NCBI GenBank assembly: GCA_900548145.1
Contig: URJB01000006.1
Span: 20,346-84,345, forward strand
Direction of reading: 5' to 3'
Origin: an uncultured Eubacteriales bacterium
GTDB taxonomy: Bacteria; Bacillota; Clostridia; Christensenellales; Aristaeellaceae
Length of the DNA: 64,000 nt
The translations under genes and the position numbers were made by a program. Every line of letters begins with the position of its first letter. The stretch's first letter is position 1. The notes beneath the pieces are model-generated. The model saw only the letters and a program-made list of their open reading frames with translations. It was not told where the DNA came from and searched no databases. Shown piece by piece: positions 7,455-22,982 of the stretch.

Positions 7455-9467
7455 ATGGATCGATTTGTCTTGAAGGCTCCCTACCCCGCCGCAGGCGACC
7501 AGCCCGCCGCCATCGACAGTCTGGCCCGGGGCGTGTTGGAGGGGAAAAAAAATCAGGTGCTGCTGGGCGTGACCGGCAGCGGCAAGACCTTCACCATGGC
7601 CTCCGTCATCGAACGGGTGCAGAAGCCCACGCTGGTGCTGGCTCATAACAAGACGCTGGCCGCTCAGCTTTGCAGCGAACTGCGGGCTTTTTTTCCGGAC
7701 AGCGCGGTAGAGTATTTCGTCTCCTACTACGACTATTACCAGCCGGAGGCCTACATTGCCGCCAGCGACACCTACATCGAAAAAGACGCTTCCATCAACG
7801 AGGAGATCGACCGTCTGCGCCACAGCGCCACCGCCGCGGTGCGCGAACGCAAGGACGTGATTATCGTCGCCAGCGTCAGCTGCATTTATTCCATGGGCGA
7901 CCCCAGCGAATATGAAGGCATGATGGTCAGTATGCGCCCCGGAATGCAGCTGAGCCGCAATCAGCTCATTGCCCGACTGGTGGACATCCAGTACGAGCGC
8001 AACGATATGGACTTTTCCCGCGGCAGCTTCCGCGTCAAGGGCGACGTGTTGGAGATCATTCCCGCCAACGAGCGGGAGCACGCCCTGCGGATCGAATTTT
8101 TCGGCGACGAGATCGAACGTATTCGGGAGATCGATGCGGTCAGCGGCAACGCTCTCAGCACGCTGGAGCACGCCGCGGTCTTCCCTGCCACTCATTATGC
8201 GATGGACAAGGAAAAGATGCTGCAAAACCTCAGCCACATCGAAGAAGATCTGGCGGTGCGGGTGAAGGAACTGGAGGACGAGAATCAGCCCCTTTACGCC
8301 CTGCGGCTGAAGCAGCGCACCAATTACGATCTGGAAATGATGCGGCAGATCGGCTACTGTCAGGGCATTGAAAACTACAGCCGTTATTTCGACGGACGCA
8401 AGCCCGGCGACGCGCCTTACTGCCTGCTGGACTATTTCCCCAAGGATTACCTGATGATTATCGACGAAAGCCACGTGACCCTGCCGCAGGTGCGGGCCAT
8501 GTACAATGGCGATCACATGCGCAAGAAAAGTCTGGTGGACTACGGCTTCCGCCTGCCCTCCGCCTACGATAACCGGCCGCTGCTGTTCGACGAATTTAAC
8601 GAGCGGCTCAATCAGGTCATCTACGTCAGCGCCACGCCCGGCGAATACGAGCTTTCCATTGCCGAAAACACGGTGGAACAGATCATCCGCCCCACGGGGC
8701 TACTAGACCCGCTGATTTTGCTGCGCCCCGCCACCGGTCAGGTGGATGATTTGGTGGGCGAAATTCACAAGACCATCGAAAAGGGCGAGCGGGTGCTGGT
8801 GACCACGCTGACCAAGCGCATGGCGGAAAGCCTGACCGAATACCTGAGAAATTTGGGCATCCGGGTGCGCTATCTGCACAGCGACATTCAAACTATGGAG
8901 CGCACCAAGCTGATCCGCGATCTGCGGCTGGGCGAGTACGACGTACTGGTGGGCATCAACCTGCTGCGGGAAGGGTTGGACATGCCGGAGGTCAGTCTGG
9001 TGGCCATCATGGACGCGGACAAGGAAGGCTTCCTGCGCAGCCAGACCAGCCTGATCCAGACCATCGGCCGGGCCGCCCGCAACGTGGACGGCCGGGTCAT
9101 CCTCTACGGCGACATTCTCACCGAGAGCATGGAAAAGGCCATGAACGAGACCAACCGCCGCCGGGCCCTGCAGCAGGCCTACAACGAACTGCACGGCATT
9201 ACACCCAAGAGCGTCCAAAGCACCGTACAGGCGCTGCTGCGCATCACCGATGACATGAAGGCTGGCGCGCCGGAGTCCATGAGCGAGGAAGAACTGCAGG
9301 CCCTGATGCAGTCGGTGGAGGATCAGATGCTTTCCGCCGCCAAAGCGCTGGATTTCGAGAAGGCCGCCAAGCTGCGCGACCAGCTTTTCGAGCTCAAGGG
9401 CGAGAGCGGTAAGGAACAGCAGATTCAGAAACCGCAGACTCGCCGCCGGTGGAAAAAGAGAATCTGA
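7455..9467 (+). CDS. uvrB: UvrABC excinuclease subunit B
   Basis: Nucleotide excision repair helicase-like damage verifier; it receives damaged DNA from UvrA and recruits UvrC. The product is 670 residues from the ATG at 7455 (MDRFVLKAPYP), preceded by AAAGGA. The open frame extends 64 codons upstream but crosses the promoter. Walker A is GVTGSGKT at 38-45, the Tyr-rich beta-hairpin that clamps DNA is near 92-102 (YYDYYQPEAYI), DEXH-like DESH is near 338, and the UVR domain that binds UvrC is at the C-terminus (DFEKAAKLRDQLFEL). uvrA and uvrC are not in the window, so the gene is monocistronic here. Confidence 0.97.
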   Translation: MDRFVLKAPYPAAGDQPAAIDSLARGVLEGKKNQVLLGVTGSGKTFTMASVIERVQKPTLVLAHNKTLAAQLCSELRAFFPDSAVEYFVSYYDYYQPEAYIAASDTYIEKDASINEEIDRLRHSATAAVRERKDVIIVASVSCIYSMGDPSEYEGMMVSMRPGMQLSRNQLIARLVDIQYERNDMDFSRGSFRVKGDVLEIIPANEREHALRIEFFGDEIERIREIDAVSGNALSTLEHAAVFPATHYAMDKEKMLQNLSHIEEDLAVRVKELEDENQPLYALRLKQRTNYDLEMMRQIGYCQGIENYSRYFDGRKPGDAPYCLLDYFPKDYLMIIDESHVTLPQVRAMYNGDHMRKKSLVDYGFRLPSAYDNRPLLFDEFNERLNQVIYVSATPGEYELSIAENTVEQIIRPTGLLDPLILLRPATGQVDDLVGEIHKTIEKGERVLVTTLTKRMAESLTEYLRNLGIRVRYLHSDIQTMERTKLIRDLRLGEYDVLVGINLLREGLDMPEVSLVAIMDADKEGFLRSQTSLIQTIGRAARNVDGRVILYGDILTESMEKAMNETNRRRALQQAYNELHGITPKSVQSTVQALLRITDDMKAGAPESMSEEELQALMQSVEDQMLSAAKALDFEKAAKLRDQLFELKGESGKEQQIQKPQTRRRWKKRI

Positions 9468-9475
9468 CAAATGCC

Positions 9476-9504
9476 TTTCTTTTTCGTGGTTTCTGTGCTA
9501 TAAT
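9476..9504 (+). promoter_or_regulatory. Promoter of the coiled-coil membrane protein gene
   Basis: TGC-TATAAT extended -10 at 9496-9504, starting 29 nt after the uvrB stop; the -35 (TTTCTT) is poor. Confidence 0.6.
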
Positions 9505-9541
9505 GGGCTAAAAGTTTCCAAATCGAATAGGAGGCATCTTT

Positions 9542-10084
9542 ATGACCCAGACCAAGACGGAAAAAAAGAACCCTCTGGTAAGTGTACTGGCTGTTCTGCT
9601 GGTCATCGCGGTGATCGCTGCGGTGATCGGTTTTGTGGGCAAAAATAACGCCATGAATGACAGCGCTGCCTTTTCCGCGCAGGTAAAGGAACTGACCGAA
9701 CAGACCGAGACCCTGCAGGCCGACGTGGACGAAAAGGCCGCTTCTCTGGAAGAAGTGCAGGCCAAGTTGACCGAAGCGGAAGCGCAGGTGGAGACGCTGA
9801 CCAAGGAAAACGAGACCGCTGCCGCCGACAAGGATCAGCTGACCAAGGATCTGGAGGACGTGAAGGCCTCTCTGGAAAAGGCGCTGGCGGATGCGGAAGC
9901 CGCCGCCACGCAGGCCAAGGCCGATCTGGAAGCCGCTAAGGCCGCAGGTGACGATGCACTGGCCAAGGCCAAGGAAGACGCCGCTGCCGCCGCTAAGGCC
10001 GCCGAGGATGAGACCGCCGTGCTGCAGGCGCAGATCGACGAACTGACCAAGAAGTTGGCCGATGCCCAAAAGACCAATCCGTAA
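9542..10084 (+). CDS. Single-pass membrane protein with long coiled coil
   Basis: A 180-residue protein: short basic N-terminus, one membrane segment (about residues 13-33, SVLAVLLVIAVIAAVIGFV), then about 135 residues of Ala/Glu/Lys-rich heptads (EELTKKLADAQK at the end). No catalytic motif is visible. A strong AGGAGG precedes the ATG. The predicted shape is a rod anchored in the membrane and projecting outwards, as with a spacer, adaptor or divisome-associated protein. I do not recognise a family, and low-complexity Ala/Glu sequence makes homology searches unreliable. It has its own promoter and a strong terminator, so it is expressed as a single gene. Confidence 0.75.
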   Translation: MTQTKTEKKNPLVSVLAVLLVIAVIAAVIGFVGKNNAMNDSAAFSAQVKELTEQTETLQADVDEKAASLEEVQAKLTEAEAQVETLTKENETAAADKDQLTKDLEDVKASLEKALADAEAAATQAKADLEAAKAAGDDALAKAKEDAAAAAKAAEDETAVLQAQIDELTKKLADAQKTNP

Positions 10085-10104
10085 AAGAACTTTCATAGAT
10101 AGGT

Positions 10105-10139
10105 GCAGCCCCGGCAAATTTTCGCCGGGGCTGTTTTTT
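10105..10139 (+). terminator. Terminator after the coiled-coil gene
   Basis: CAGCCCCGGC and GCCGGGGCTG pair around AAATTTTC, followed by TTTTTTC. Confidence 0.92.
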
Positions 10140-10207
10140 CCTGTTTTTGGATGAAATATGCCCGTACAAACGTTGAATAGGCAGATACCATCCAAGGAGG
10201 TTCGATC

Positions 10208-11035
10208 ATGCGAAAGATTCTGTGCTGTCTGACTCTGCTCCTTTTCCTGCCCGTGGCGGCGCTGGGAAAAACCATCACTCTCATCGACGACGAAACAACC
10301 GCGCGTCAATTCGCCCTCTGCTTCTTCGCCAATCCTTTCGTGGATGAAGCGGTTACAGACGGGGAAATGCAGGTCAAACGCATCGGCGAGGATTATCACG
10401 TCGACGTTCCCGCCAACGACCGGCACGGCGCGCTGATGCTTCGCTTCGATGCTGCTGGCGTTATCCGGCAGTACTGGAATCAGACGTGGCGCTTTCCCAG
10501 GCTGACCGCGTGGGATCCCGGCTGGACCGGCGTCCCCAAGGACGAGCAGGACGCGATCTGCGACGTGACAGAAGCCTTCAGCAGGATCCTTCTCAGTGGC
10601 CGTTTCTACGACCTTGTAGCGCTGATGCGCAGCGACGAAAACGAGAGGAAGGGAATCTTCACCCTCCTGCTCAATCAGGACGAGGCCTATATGGCCCTCA
10701 GCGCCGAGCCCCTGAAGCTGTATGGTTTTCTGGATATAACCTGCCCGGAAGCCGTTGATTATGGCGTTGCGGTATCCTTTGTGAACGCTTCCGTCCTGGC
10801 CAGAAGCGCGGTGGCCGACCAGCTGACCCGCGACTCCCAGACCGTTCTTTCGACGGAATTGCCGTTTTTCAACGCCATGGGCTCCACTGCCCCGAACGGT
10901 TCCCCCATCCCGGTCTGGGAAGTGCTGGTACACGTGGAATATACGGATCGCAACGACGTCTATTACGTGATCCTGAATGCCCAAACCGGCGAAATCCTCC
11001 AAGTGGAACTGCAGGAACATCAAAGTTTGGGATAA
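10208..11035 (+). CDS. Secreted protein of unknown function with PepSY-like C-terminus
   Basis: A 275-residue exported protein with signal peptide MRKILCCLTLLLFLPVAALG and a good AAGGAGG 10 nt before the ATG. The middle part has no motif I recognise. The last 45 residues (WEVLVHVEYTD... VYYVILNAQTGEILQVEL) carry the beta-strand/NAxTGEIL pattern of PepSY domains. It resembles the protein at 2705-3373 in architecture (signal peptide, unknown body, PepSY-like end) but not in sequence. It may be a paralogue class of cell-surface proteins. The gene is convergent with rpoBC; the terminators of the rpoC repeats lie directly behind it. Confidence 0.72.
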   Translation: MRKILCCLTLLLFLPVAALGKTITLIDDETTARQFALCFFANPFVDEAVTDGEMQVKRIGEDYHVDVPANDRHGALMLRFDAAGVIRQYWNQTWRFPRLTAWDPGWTGVPKDEQDAICDVTEAFSRILLSGRFYDLVALMRSDENERKGIFTLLLNQDEAYMALSAEPLKLYGFLDITCPEAVDYGVAVSFVNASVLARSAVADQLTRDSQTVLSTELPFFNAMGSTAPNGSPIPVWEVLVHVEYTDRNDVYYVILNAQTGEILQVELQEHQSLG

Positions 11036-11048
11036 TTTTCCAACAATA

Positions 11049-11270
11049 TAAAAAACAGCCAGCGTTTCTTGGCACGCTGGCTGTTTTTTGAGCTATAAGA
11101 TTCTCCGTCGATTGGCGGCTTTTTTCGAATCGACTGGCACGCCCCCCTGCCAGACCCGCGAGCCGCAAGGCCTTCCGCCGAGCGGCGGTAAAACACTGGC
11201 CATCTCGCATGTCCCCAGAGTACCCTGCGCGGCTAGGCCGCGCAGCCCGGGGTGCAGGGCAGCGCCCTGT
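11049..11270 (-). repeat. Intergenic 3'-UTR repeat, copy A2 (distal tandem copy after rpoC)
   Basis: Second of two tandem copies behind rpoC. In rpoC direction it has a CAGGGC/GCCCTG hairpin, a GC hairpin (CTGCGCGG/CCGCGCAG), the conserved GTTTTACCGCCG block, a hairpin starting CCGCTCGGCGG, CTCGCGGGTCTGGCAGG, a GCCGCCAATCGACGG block, and a terminator with arms AACAGCCAGCGT/ACGCTGGCTGTT. Confidence 0.88.
11050..11089 (-). terminator. Terminator of repeat copy A2
   Basis: AACAGCCAGCGT and ACGCTGGCTGTT form a 12-bp stem with a TTTTTT tract. The same hairpin with T-tract on the plus strand can also terminate the gene ending at 11035. Confidence 0.88.
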
Positions 11271-11309
11271 AAAAACAGCCAGCGTTTCTTGGCACGCTGG
11301 CTGTTTTTG
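11271..11309 (-). terminator. Terminator of repeat copy A1
   Basis: Same AACAGCCAGCGT stem as copy A2, followed by TTTTT. It is the first terminator reached after rpoC. Confidence 0.85.
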
Positions 11310-11490
11310 AGCTATAAGATTCTCCGTCGATTGGCGGCTTTTTCGAATCAACTGGCACAAACCCCTGTTAGACCCGCGAGCCGCAAGGCCTTCCGCCGAG
11401 CGGCGGTAGTTCCACGGCCAAACAACTTTTCCACGGATCCCCCGCGTCCGCAGGGCGCGGTGTGGGGTGCAGGGGCACTGCCCCTGCCTG
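11271..11490 (-). repeat. Intergenic 3'-UTR repeat, copy A1 (immediately after rpoC stop)
   Basis: Begins at the base after the rpoC stop with GCAGGGGC/GCCCCTGC. The middle section is the most diverged of the family (ACTACCGCCG instead of TTTTACCGCCG), while the third hairpin, the GCCGCCAATCGACGG block and the terminator (11271-11309) are nearly identical to copy A2. This points to a local tandem duplication or to conversion between the two 3' halves. Confidence 0.85.
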
Positions 11491-15054
<3,564 letters not shown>

Positions 15055-15090
15055 AACGCGGCACTCCCTTTCGGTTTATGGCAATAGGGA

Positions 15091-18864
<3,774 letters not shown>

Positions 18865-19008
18865 AAATGCCATCACCCCTTATGTTGTCGCAAGCGTCGT
18901 CATGAGCTTCTCCCTAACAAGAATTTCTTGTTGCATTTTTGCCGCGGGGCATGTACAATACCAATCAGGCAGTATGCTGGGCACAGCTCGGTTCCGATAC
19001 TGATGCAA
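18865..19008 (-). promoter_or_regulatory. Structured 5' leader of rpoBC
   Basis: About 145 nt of untranslated leader. Two elements are visible: CAGTAT/ATACTG enclosing an inner GCTG-TGCC-CAGC hairpin soon after the start, and a near-perfect AACAAGAA/TTCTTGTT palindrome (18917-18933) about 55 nt before the start codon. It may carry post-transcriptional control of polymerase synthesis, but this is inference. Confidence 0.45.
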
Positions 19009-19014
19009 TTTTAT

Positions 19015-19043
19015 ATTATAGCGCCCGAATCCACCCGTGTCAA
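19015..19043 (-). promoter_or_regulatory. Consensus sigma-A promoter of rpoBC
   Basis: TTGACA (19043-19038), 17-nt spacer, TATAAT (19020-19015): both hexamers match the consensus exactly, as expected for a highly expressed operon. Confidence 0.92.
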
Positions 19044-19092
19044 TACGTGTGTGCAAATTTACCTATGTTTATATGGAAAGAGGCGGCCTGAC

Positions 19093-19545
19093 ATGACCAA
19101 ATTCGGCGAAGTGATCGGCTACGACCCCCAAAGCGGCGTGGCCGTCATCCGTTATACCCGTCCGGAGGCCTGCGCCAAATGTGGGGCCTGCGGCGGCAAG
19201 GCACAGGAAACCGTCATCCGTCTGAAAACCACCGAAGCCTGCCGTGTTGGCAACTGGGTGAAGGTGGAGCTGCCCGACGGGCGTTTTCTCCATGCCGCGG
19301 CGCTGGCCTACGCCGTCCCGCTGGGATTGTTTCTGGCTGGTCTGCTGCTGGGCTACCGCTGGCTGGGCGGGGAAGGCGCGGCGATTTTGACCGGCCTTCT
19401 GGGGCTTGCGCTGGGAATGCTTTTTCTCCGCCTGAAAGACCGGGCGCTGGCAGGTCGCCCCGAATGGACGCCCCATATTACCGCCGTCTACGAGGATCGT
19501 TCTGCCGTGGACGTGCTGGGCTGCCCCGGCCGGGAGGGTCTGTGA
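19093..19545 (+). CDS. RseC/SoxR-reducing system (RseC) family membrane protein
   Basis: A 150-residue protein: an N-terminal cysteine cluster (CAKCGACGGK, about 26-35), then two membrane segments (about 72-92 and 97-115). This is the layout of the RseC/MucC family (PF04246), found beside rnf electron-transport or envelope-stress genes. Here no rnf genes are near, so the role is open; cysteine-based redox sensing or Fe-S handling at the membrane is plausible. The ATG at 19093 follows AAAGAGGCGG. The long open frame upstream of it is antisense to rpoB and is not coding. Confidence 0.82.
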   Translation: MTKFGEVIGYDPQSGVAVIRYTRPEACAKCGACGGKAQETVIRLKTTEACRVGNWVKVELPDGRFLHAAALAYAVPLGLFLAGLLLGYRWLGGEGAAILTGLLGLALGMLFLRLKDRALAGRPEWTPHITAVYEDRSAVDVLGCPGREGL

Positions 19546-19609
19546 CCCTTTCACAAAAAAGGGCGGAAAACTCTTCATATTCCCCAAGGGATAAAACTTG
19601 CCAAAACGC

Positions 19610-19638
19610 TGTTCAAAAGCGGCTTTTTATGCTATACT
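19610..19638 (+). promoter_or_regulatory. Promoter of the RNase J gene
   Basis: TGC-TATACT extended -10 (19630-19638) with TGTTCA 17 nt upstream. Confidence 0.65.
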
Positions 19639-19644
19639 AACCTT

Positions 19645-19855
19645 TGCTGGAAGGTTGTGGGCACACGCCTTACGGACAATTGCATTTTTCCGAATGCGGT
19701 ACGCAGCGGCAGCAGAGATGCCGTTTCGCTCTGCATCTTTCCTTTCGGGCGAATGGAAAAGTTTGGCATTTCAGCTTTTGAAACGCTCTTTACGGTGACG
19801 CTCGACGCGCTTTCGCCGTTCCAAATACCCCTGCGTGGCAGGAAAGGAGGCCGTT
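19645..19855 (+). promoter_or_regulatory. Long 5' leader of the RNase J gene
   Basis: About 210 nt without an open frame that I believe. It holds AACCTT/AAGGTT right after the start point and GCAGAG/CTCTGC near 19710-19735, then the AAAGGAGG ribosome site. Long leaders on ribonuclease mRNAs can serve autoregulation, as with RNase E; nothing more is shown here. Confidence 0.4.
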
Positions 19856-21532
19856 ATGGCACAACAAGCACAACAACAACAAGAAAAGCTTCGGATCATT
19901 CCTTTGGGCGGCGTGGACGAATTCGGCAAAAACATCACCGTGGTGGAATACGGCGAGGATATGCTGGTAGTGGACTGCGGTTCCATTTTCCCGAAGGAAG
20001 ATATGCTGGGCGTGGATCTGGTCATTCCCGACGTGACCTACCTGATCCAGAACAAGGACCGCATCCGCGGAATGCTTCTGACCCACGGCCATGAAGACCA
20101 CATCGGCGCCACCCCCTACGTGCTCCGTCAGGTGCCCATGCCCCTGTACGGCACCAAGCTGACGCTGGCGCTGGTGGATCTCAAGCTCAAGGAACACCGC
20201 ATCGCCGGGATTCCGCTCAACGTCATCAAGCCCCGGGACGAACTGGATCTGGGATGCTTCCATATCAAATTTATCCATGTGAACCATTCCATCGCAGGGG
20301 CCGTGGCTATTGCCATCACCTGCCCGGCGGGCACGATCGTTTTCAGCGGCGACTTTAAGGTGGACTTTACCCCCATCGACGGCGAAGTCACTGACCTTGC
20401 CAGCTTTGCCATGCTGGGCAACGACGGCGTAATGTGCTTCCTGTGCGAATCCACCAACATCGCCCGCAAAGGCCACACCATGAGCGAGACCAAGATCGGC
20501 CAGACCTTCATCGATATGTTCCAGGAGGCCAAGGGCCGGGTGATCGTGGCCATGTTCGCCTCCAACGTGCACCGCATCCAGATGGTGGTGGATTCCGCCG
20601 CCATGTTCGGCCGGAAGGTGTGCTTCATCGGCCGCAGCATGGTCAACGTCACCCGCGTGGCCATGACCATCGGCGAATTGCACATTCCCGAAGAATACAT
20701 GATCGACGTGGACGATCTGGACAATTATCCCGACGAGGAAGTACTGGTGGTCACCACCGGCAGTCAGGGCGAAGCCATGGCCGGTTTGACCCGCATGGCT
20801 TACGGCGAGCACCGCAAGCTGCAAATTCGTCCCACCGACATGGTCATCATCTCCGCCTCCCCCATTCCCGGCAACGAAAAGCCCGTGGCCCGGGTCATCA
20901 ATCAGCTGTACCGCTGCGGCGCAAACGTCATCTACGGTCAGCTGGGCGAAGTCCACGTTTCCGGCCATGCCTGTCAGGAAGAGATCAAGCTTCTCCATGC
21001 CCTGTGCAAGGAGAAGTACTTCATCCCGATCCACGGCGAATATGCCAACCTCTGGCAGCACGCCGAGCTGGCGGAAGAGCTGGGCGTAAAGAGTTCCAAC
21101 ATTATTATTCCCGAGATCGGTCAGGTCATCGAAATGAGTCAGGACAGTCTGGCCATCACGGGCGTGGTGCCCACCGGCGGCGTTCTGGTGGATGGTCTGG
21201 GCATCGGCGACGTGGGCAACGTGGTGCTGCGCGACCGCAAGCACCTCAGTCAGGACGGTCTGATCATCGTGGTTATGGCCATCGACCGGGACAACGGCAC
21301 GCTGGTTTCCGGTCCCGACCTTATCAGCCGCGGTTTCGTCTACGTGCGGGAAAACGAGGACATCATCGAGTCCAGTCGGGAACTGGCCCGCCGAATCATT
21401 GCGGACTACGGTTGCATCGACGGCAGCGAGTGGCAGAATCTGAAGAACCGCATCAAAGACGAGTTGCACCGCTACATTTTCGAAAAGATCAAGCGCAACC
21501 CCATGATCCTCCCCATCATCATGGAAATCTAG
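19856..21532 (+). CDS. Ribonuclease J
   Basis: A 558-residue metallo-beta-lactamase/beta-CASP ribonuclease with 5'-3' exo- and endonuclease activity in mRNA decay and rRNA maturation. The zinc site HGHEDHIG is at 77-84, further ligands lie near 145 (HVNHSI) and 167 (SGDFK), and beta-CASP motifs follow (TTGSQGE near 300; HVSGHA near 370). The ATG at 19856 follows AAAGGAGG; the frame continues 7 codons further upstream without a ribosome site. A Gln-rich N-terminal tail (AQQAQQQQ) precedes the domain. A half-length copy of the 3'-UTR repeat starts right after its stop, notable because RNase J degrades RNAs from such ends. Confidence 0.96.
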   Translation: MAQQAQQQQEKLRIIPLGGVDEFGKNITVVEYGEDMLVVDCGSIFPKEDMLGVDLVIPDVTYLIQNKDRIRGMLLTHGHEDHIGATPYVLRQVPMPLYGTKLTLALVDLKLKEHRIAGIPLNVIKPRDELDLGCFHIKFIHVNHSIAGAVAIAITCPAGTIVFSGDFKVDFTPIDGEVTDLASFAMLGNDGVMCFLCESTNIARKGHTMSETKIGQTFIDMFQEAKGRVIVAMFASNVHRIQMVVDSAAMFGRKVCFIGRSMVNVTRVAMTIGELHIPEEYMIDVDDLDNYPDEEVLVVTTGSQGEAMAGLTRMAYGEHRKLQIRPTDMVIISASPIPGNEKPVARVINQLYRCGANVIYGQLGEVHVSGHACQEEIKLLHALCKEKYFIPIHGEYANLWQHAELAEELGVKSSNIIIPEIGQVIEMSQDSLAITGVVPTGGVLVDGLGIGDVGNVVLRDRKHLSQDGLIIVVMAIDRDNGTLVSGPDLISRGFVYVRENEDIIESSRELARRIIADYGCIDGSEWQNLKNRIKDELHRYIFEKIKRNPMILPIIMEI

Positions 21533-21660
21533 GCAGGGGGTGACCCCCTGCACCTCAGACTGCGCGCCATTGGTGCGCAGGGGATTGGGGGGACATGCAA
21601 GTTGGCCGGGGTTTTACCGCCGCTCGGCAACGGGCCTCGCGGCTCGCGGGTTGGGTAGGG
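21533..21660 (+). repeat. Intergenic 3'-UTR repeat, copy B (5' half only, after RNase J)
   Basis: Starts at the base after the TAG: GCAGGGGG-TGA-CCCCCTGC hairpin, CTGCGC...GCGCAG hairpin, ACATGCAAGTTGGCCGGGG, TTTTACCGCCG, a hairpin starting CCGCTCGGCAACGG, and CTCGCGGGTTGG. The GCCGCYATTCGGC block and the GGCCAGC terminator of full copies are missing. Confidence 0.85.
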
Positions 21661-21830
21661 CTAAAGCAGAAACTGTTTTCCTTGACCGTTTGCTATCCGT
21701 CAACTTGACAGAGCTAATTCTGCAAGCGGAAAGAAGCTGCTGCATTCCTCGGGAAGTAACGAAATGGTTTTCCCTATCTGCCTCCCTCATCATCCAAGTA
21801 TCACGACCTTGGCCGGGTGCGCTGGCCTCA
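21661..21830 (+). other. Intergenic stretch without recognisable content
   Basis: Together with repeat B this forms a 376-bp gap. I see no gene and no strong promoter here, only a small GGCC/GGCC hairpin near 21810-21827 before the terminator. Confidence 0.5.
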
Positions 21831-21865
21831 AGCAAGCCGCGACAAGTGCCGCCGCTTGCTTTTTT
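21831..21865 (+). terminator. Terminator before the CmpB-like gene
   Basis: AGCAAGC/GCTTGCT stem with a 16-nt loop, then TTTTTT. It probably ends the RNase J transcript. Confidence 0.7.
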
Positions 21866-21908
21866 ATAGGAAATGTTTTCCCGACGAACGAACCAAAGGA
21901 GGGCCTTT

Positions 21909-22742
21909 ATGACGCTCGATCTGGTATGCCGGTATTTTCTGCTGTTTTTCTTCTGCTCCATGCTGGGCTGGCTGATGGAAGTCACCTGCAAGCTGTTCCA
22001 ATTCCACCGTTTCATCAACCGGGGCTTTCTCATCGGGCCCTACTGCCCCATTTACGGCTTCGGCGCGGTGTTCGTCACGCTGCTTCTGTCCGGCTTCTCC
22101 GACCACCCGATAGCGGTCTTTCTGCTGGCCATGCTGGTCTGCGGTACGTTGGAATATGTGACCTCCTATGTCATGGAGAAGCTGTTCCATGCCCGCTGGT
22201 GGGACTACAGCCAGCGCAAGTTCAATCTGAACGGCCGCGTCTGCGCCAACACGCTGATCCCCTTCGGACTGCTGGGGCTGGTGATGGTCTATTTCCTCAA
22301 GCCGCTGGTTTTCGGCTGGTTTGACGCCCTGTCCGAAACGGCGCTGTACGTGCTTTCCGGTTCGCTGGCGGCGCTGCTTCTGACCGACACGGTGATCTCC
22401 ACCACGGTTCTGGGCCGCATCCGCAAGAACACCTCTCTTTCCGAGAAGGACGACACGGAGGCCATCACCAAAAGCGTGCGGGAGACGCTGGCCCGGGATT
22501 CCGCGCTGGTACGCCGCACCCTGCGCGCCTTCCCCTATGCCAAGCTGTATAACGGCAAGGCACTGGAAAAAGCCCGCGCTGCCCGCGCCAAGCTGAAAGC
22601 CGATCTGAAGCAGGCTCAGCTCAAGGCCCGTGCAGATATAGACGCCCGGGAAGAAGAACTTCGTCTGGCGGTAAAGGAGCGCAAGGCGATGGTCAAGGCC
22701 AAAAAAGAAGAACTTCGGGACAAGCGGAAAAAGGAAGCCTGA
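21909..22742 (+). CDS. Putative ABC transporter type IV (CmpB-like, PF06541) membrane protein
   Basis: A 277-residue protein with about five membrane segments in the first 150 residues (FFFCSMLGWLMEV; FLIGPYCPIYGFGA; MEKLFHARWWDYS) and a charged, helical, Lys/Glu-rich C-terminus of about 100 residues. The GWL-E...FINRGFL-GP-CPIYG pattern is characteristic of the CmpB-like family, which is widespread in Clostridia but without known function. The start is the ATG at 21909, 7 nt after AAAGGAGG. A strong terminator follows the gene. The basic coiled tail could contact nucleic acid or the inner membrane surface; this is inference. Confidence 0.85.
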   Translation: MTLDLVCRYFLLFFFCSMLGWLMEVTCKLFQFHRFINRGFLIGPYCPIYGFGAVFVTLLLSGFSDHPIAVFLLAMLVCGTLEYVTSYVMEKLFHARWWDYSQRKFNLNGRVCANTLIPFGLLGLVMVYFLKPLVFGWFDALSETALYVLSGSLAALLLTDTVISTTVLGRIRKNTSLSEKDDTEAITKSVRETLARDSALVRRTLRAFPYAKLYNGKALEKARAARAKLKADLKQAQLKARADIDAREEELRLAVKERKAMVKAKKEELRDKRKKEA

Positions 22743-22767
22743 TTTTCCGACCCCTCGAAACGATTTT

Positions 22768-22813
22768 CCCGGAAGAATGTTGCTTTCGTGCAGCGTTTTT
22801 CCGGGGATTTTTT
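22768..22813 (+). terminator. Terminator after the CmpB-like gene
   Basis: CCCGGAA/TTCCGGG stem with a loop of about 24 nt, which can itself fold, then ATTTTTT. Confidence 0.75.
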
Positions 22814-22843
22814 GCTTTCCTTCCTGAAATTCCCCTACGCCTA

Positions 22844-22873
22844 TTGATACATAGGCCCATTCCAGCGTATAAT
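22844..22873 (+). promoter_or_regulatory. Promoter of the murC operon
   Basis: TTGATA (22844-22849), 18-nt spacer, TATAAT (22868-22873). Confidence 0.85.
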
Positions 22874-22982
22874 AGGCTGTATGCTTATGGCGTTTCCGGC
22901 CCGGCCGGGCGAGGGCATACAAGCAGCGGCCGTCTTTCCCCGGACGGAAGCGGGCCGCAACAGGCGAGGAGAGACACCACCT

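Noticed and set aside
11049..11490. CRISPR array
   Set aside because: Only two long units with terminators; no short direct repeats with regular spacers, and no cas genes in the window.
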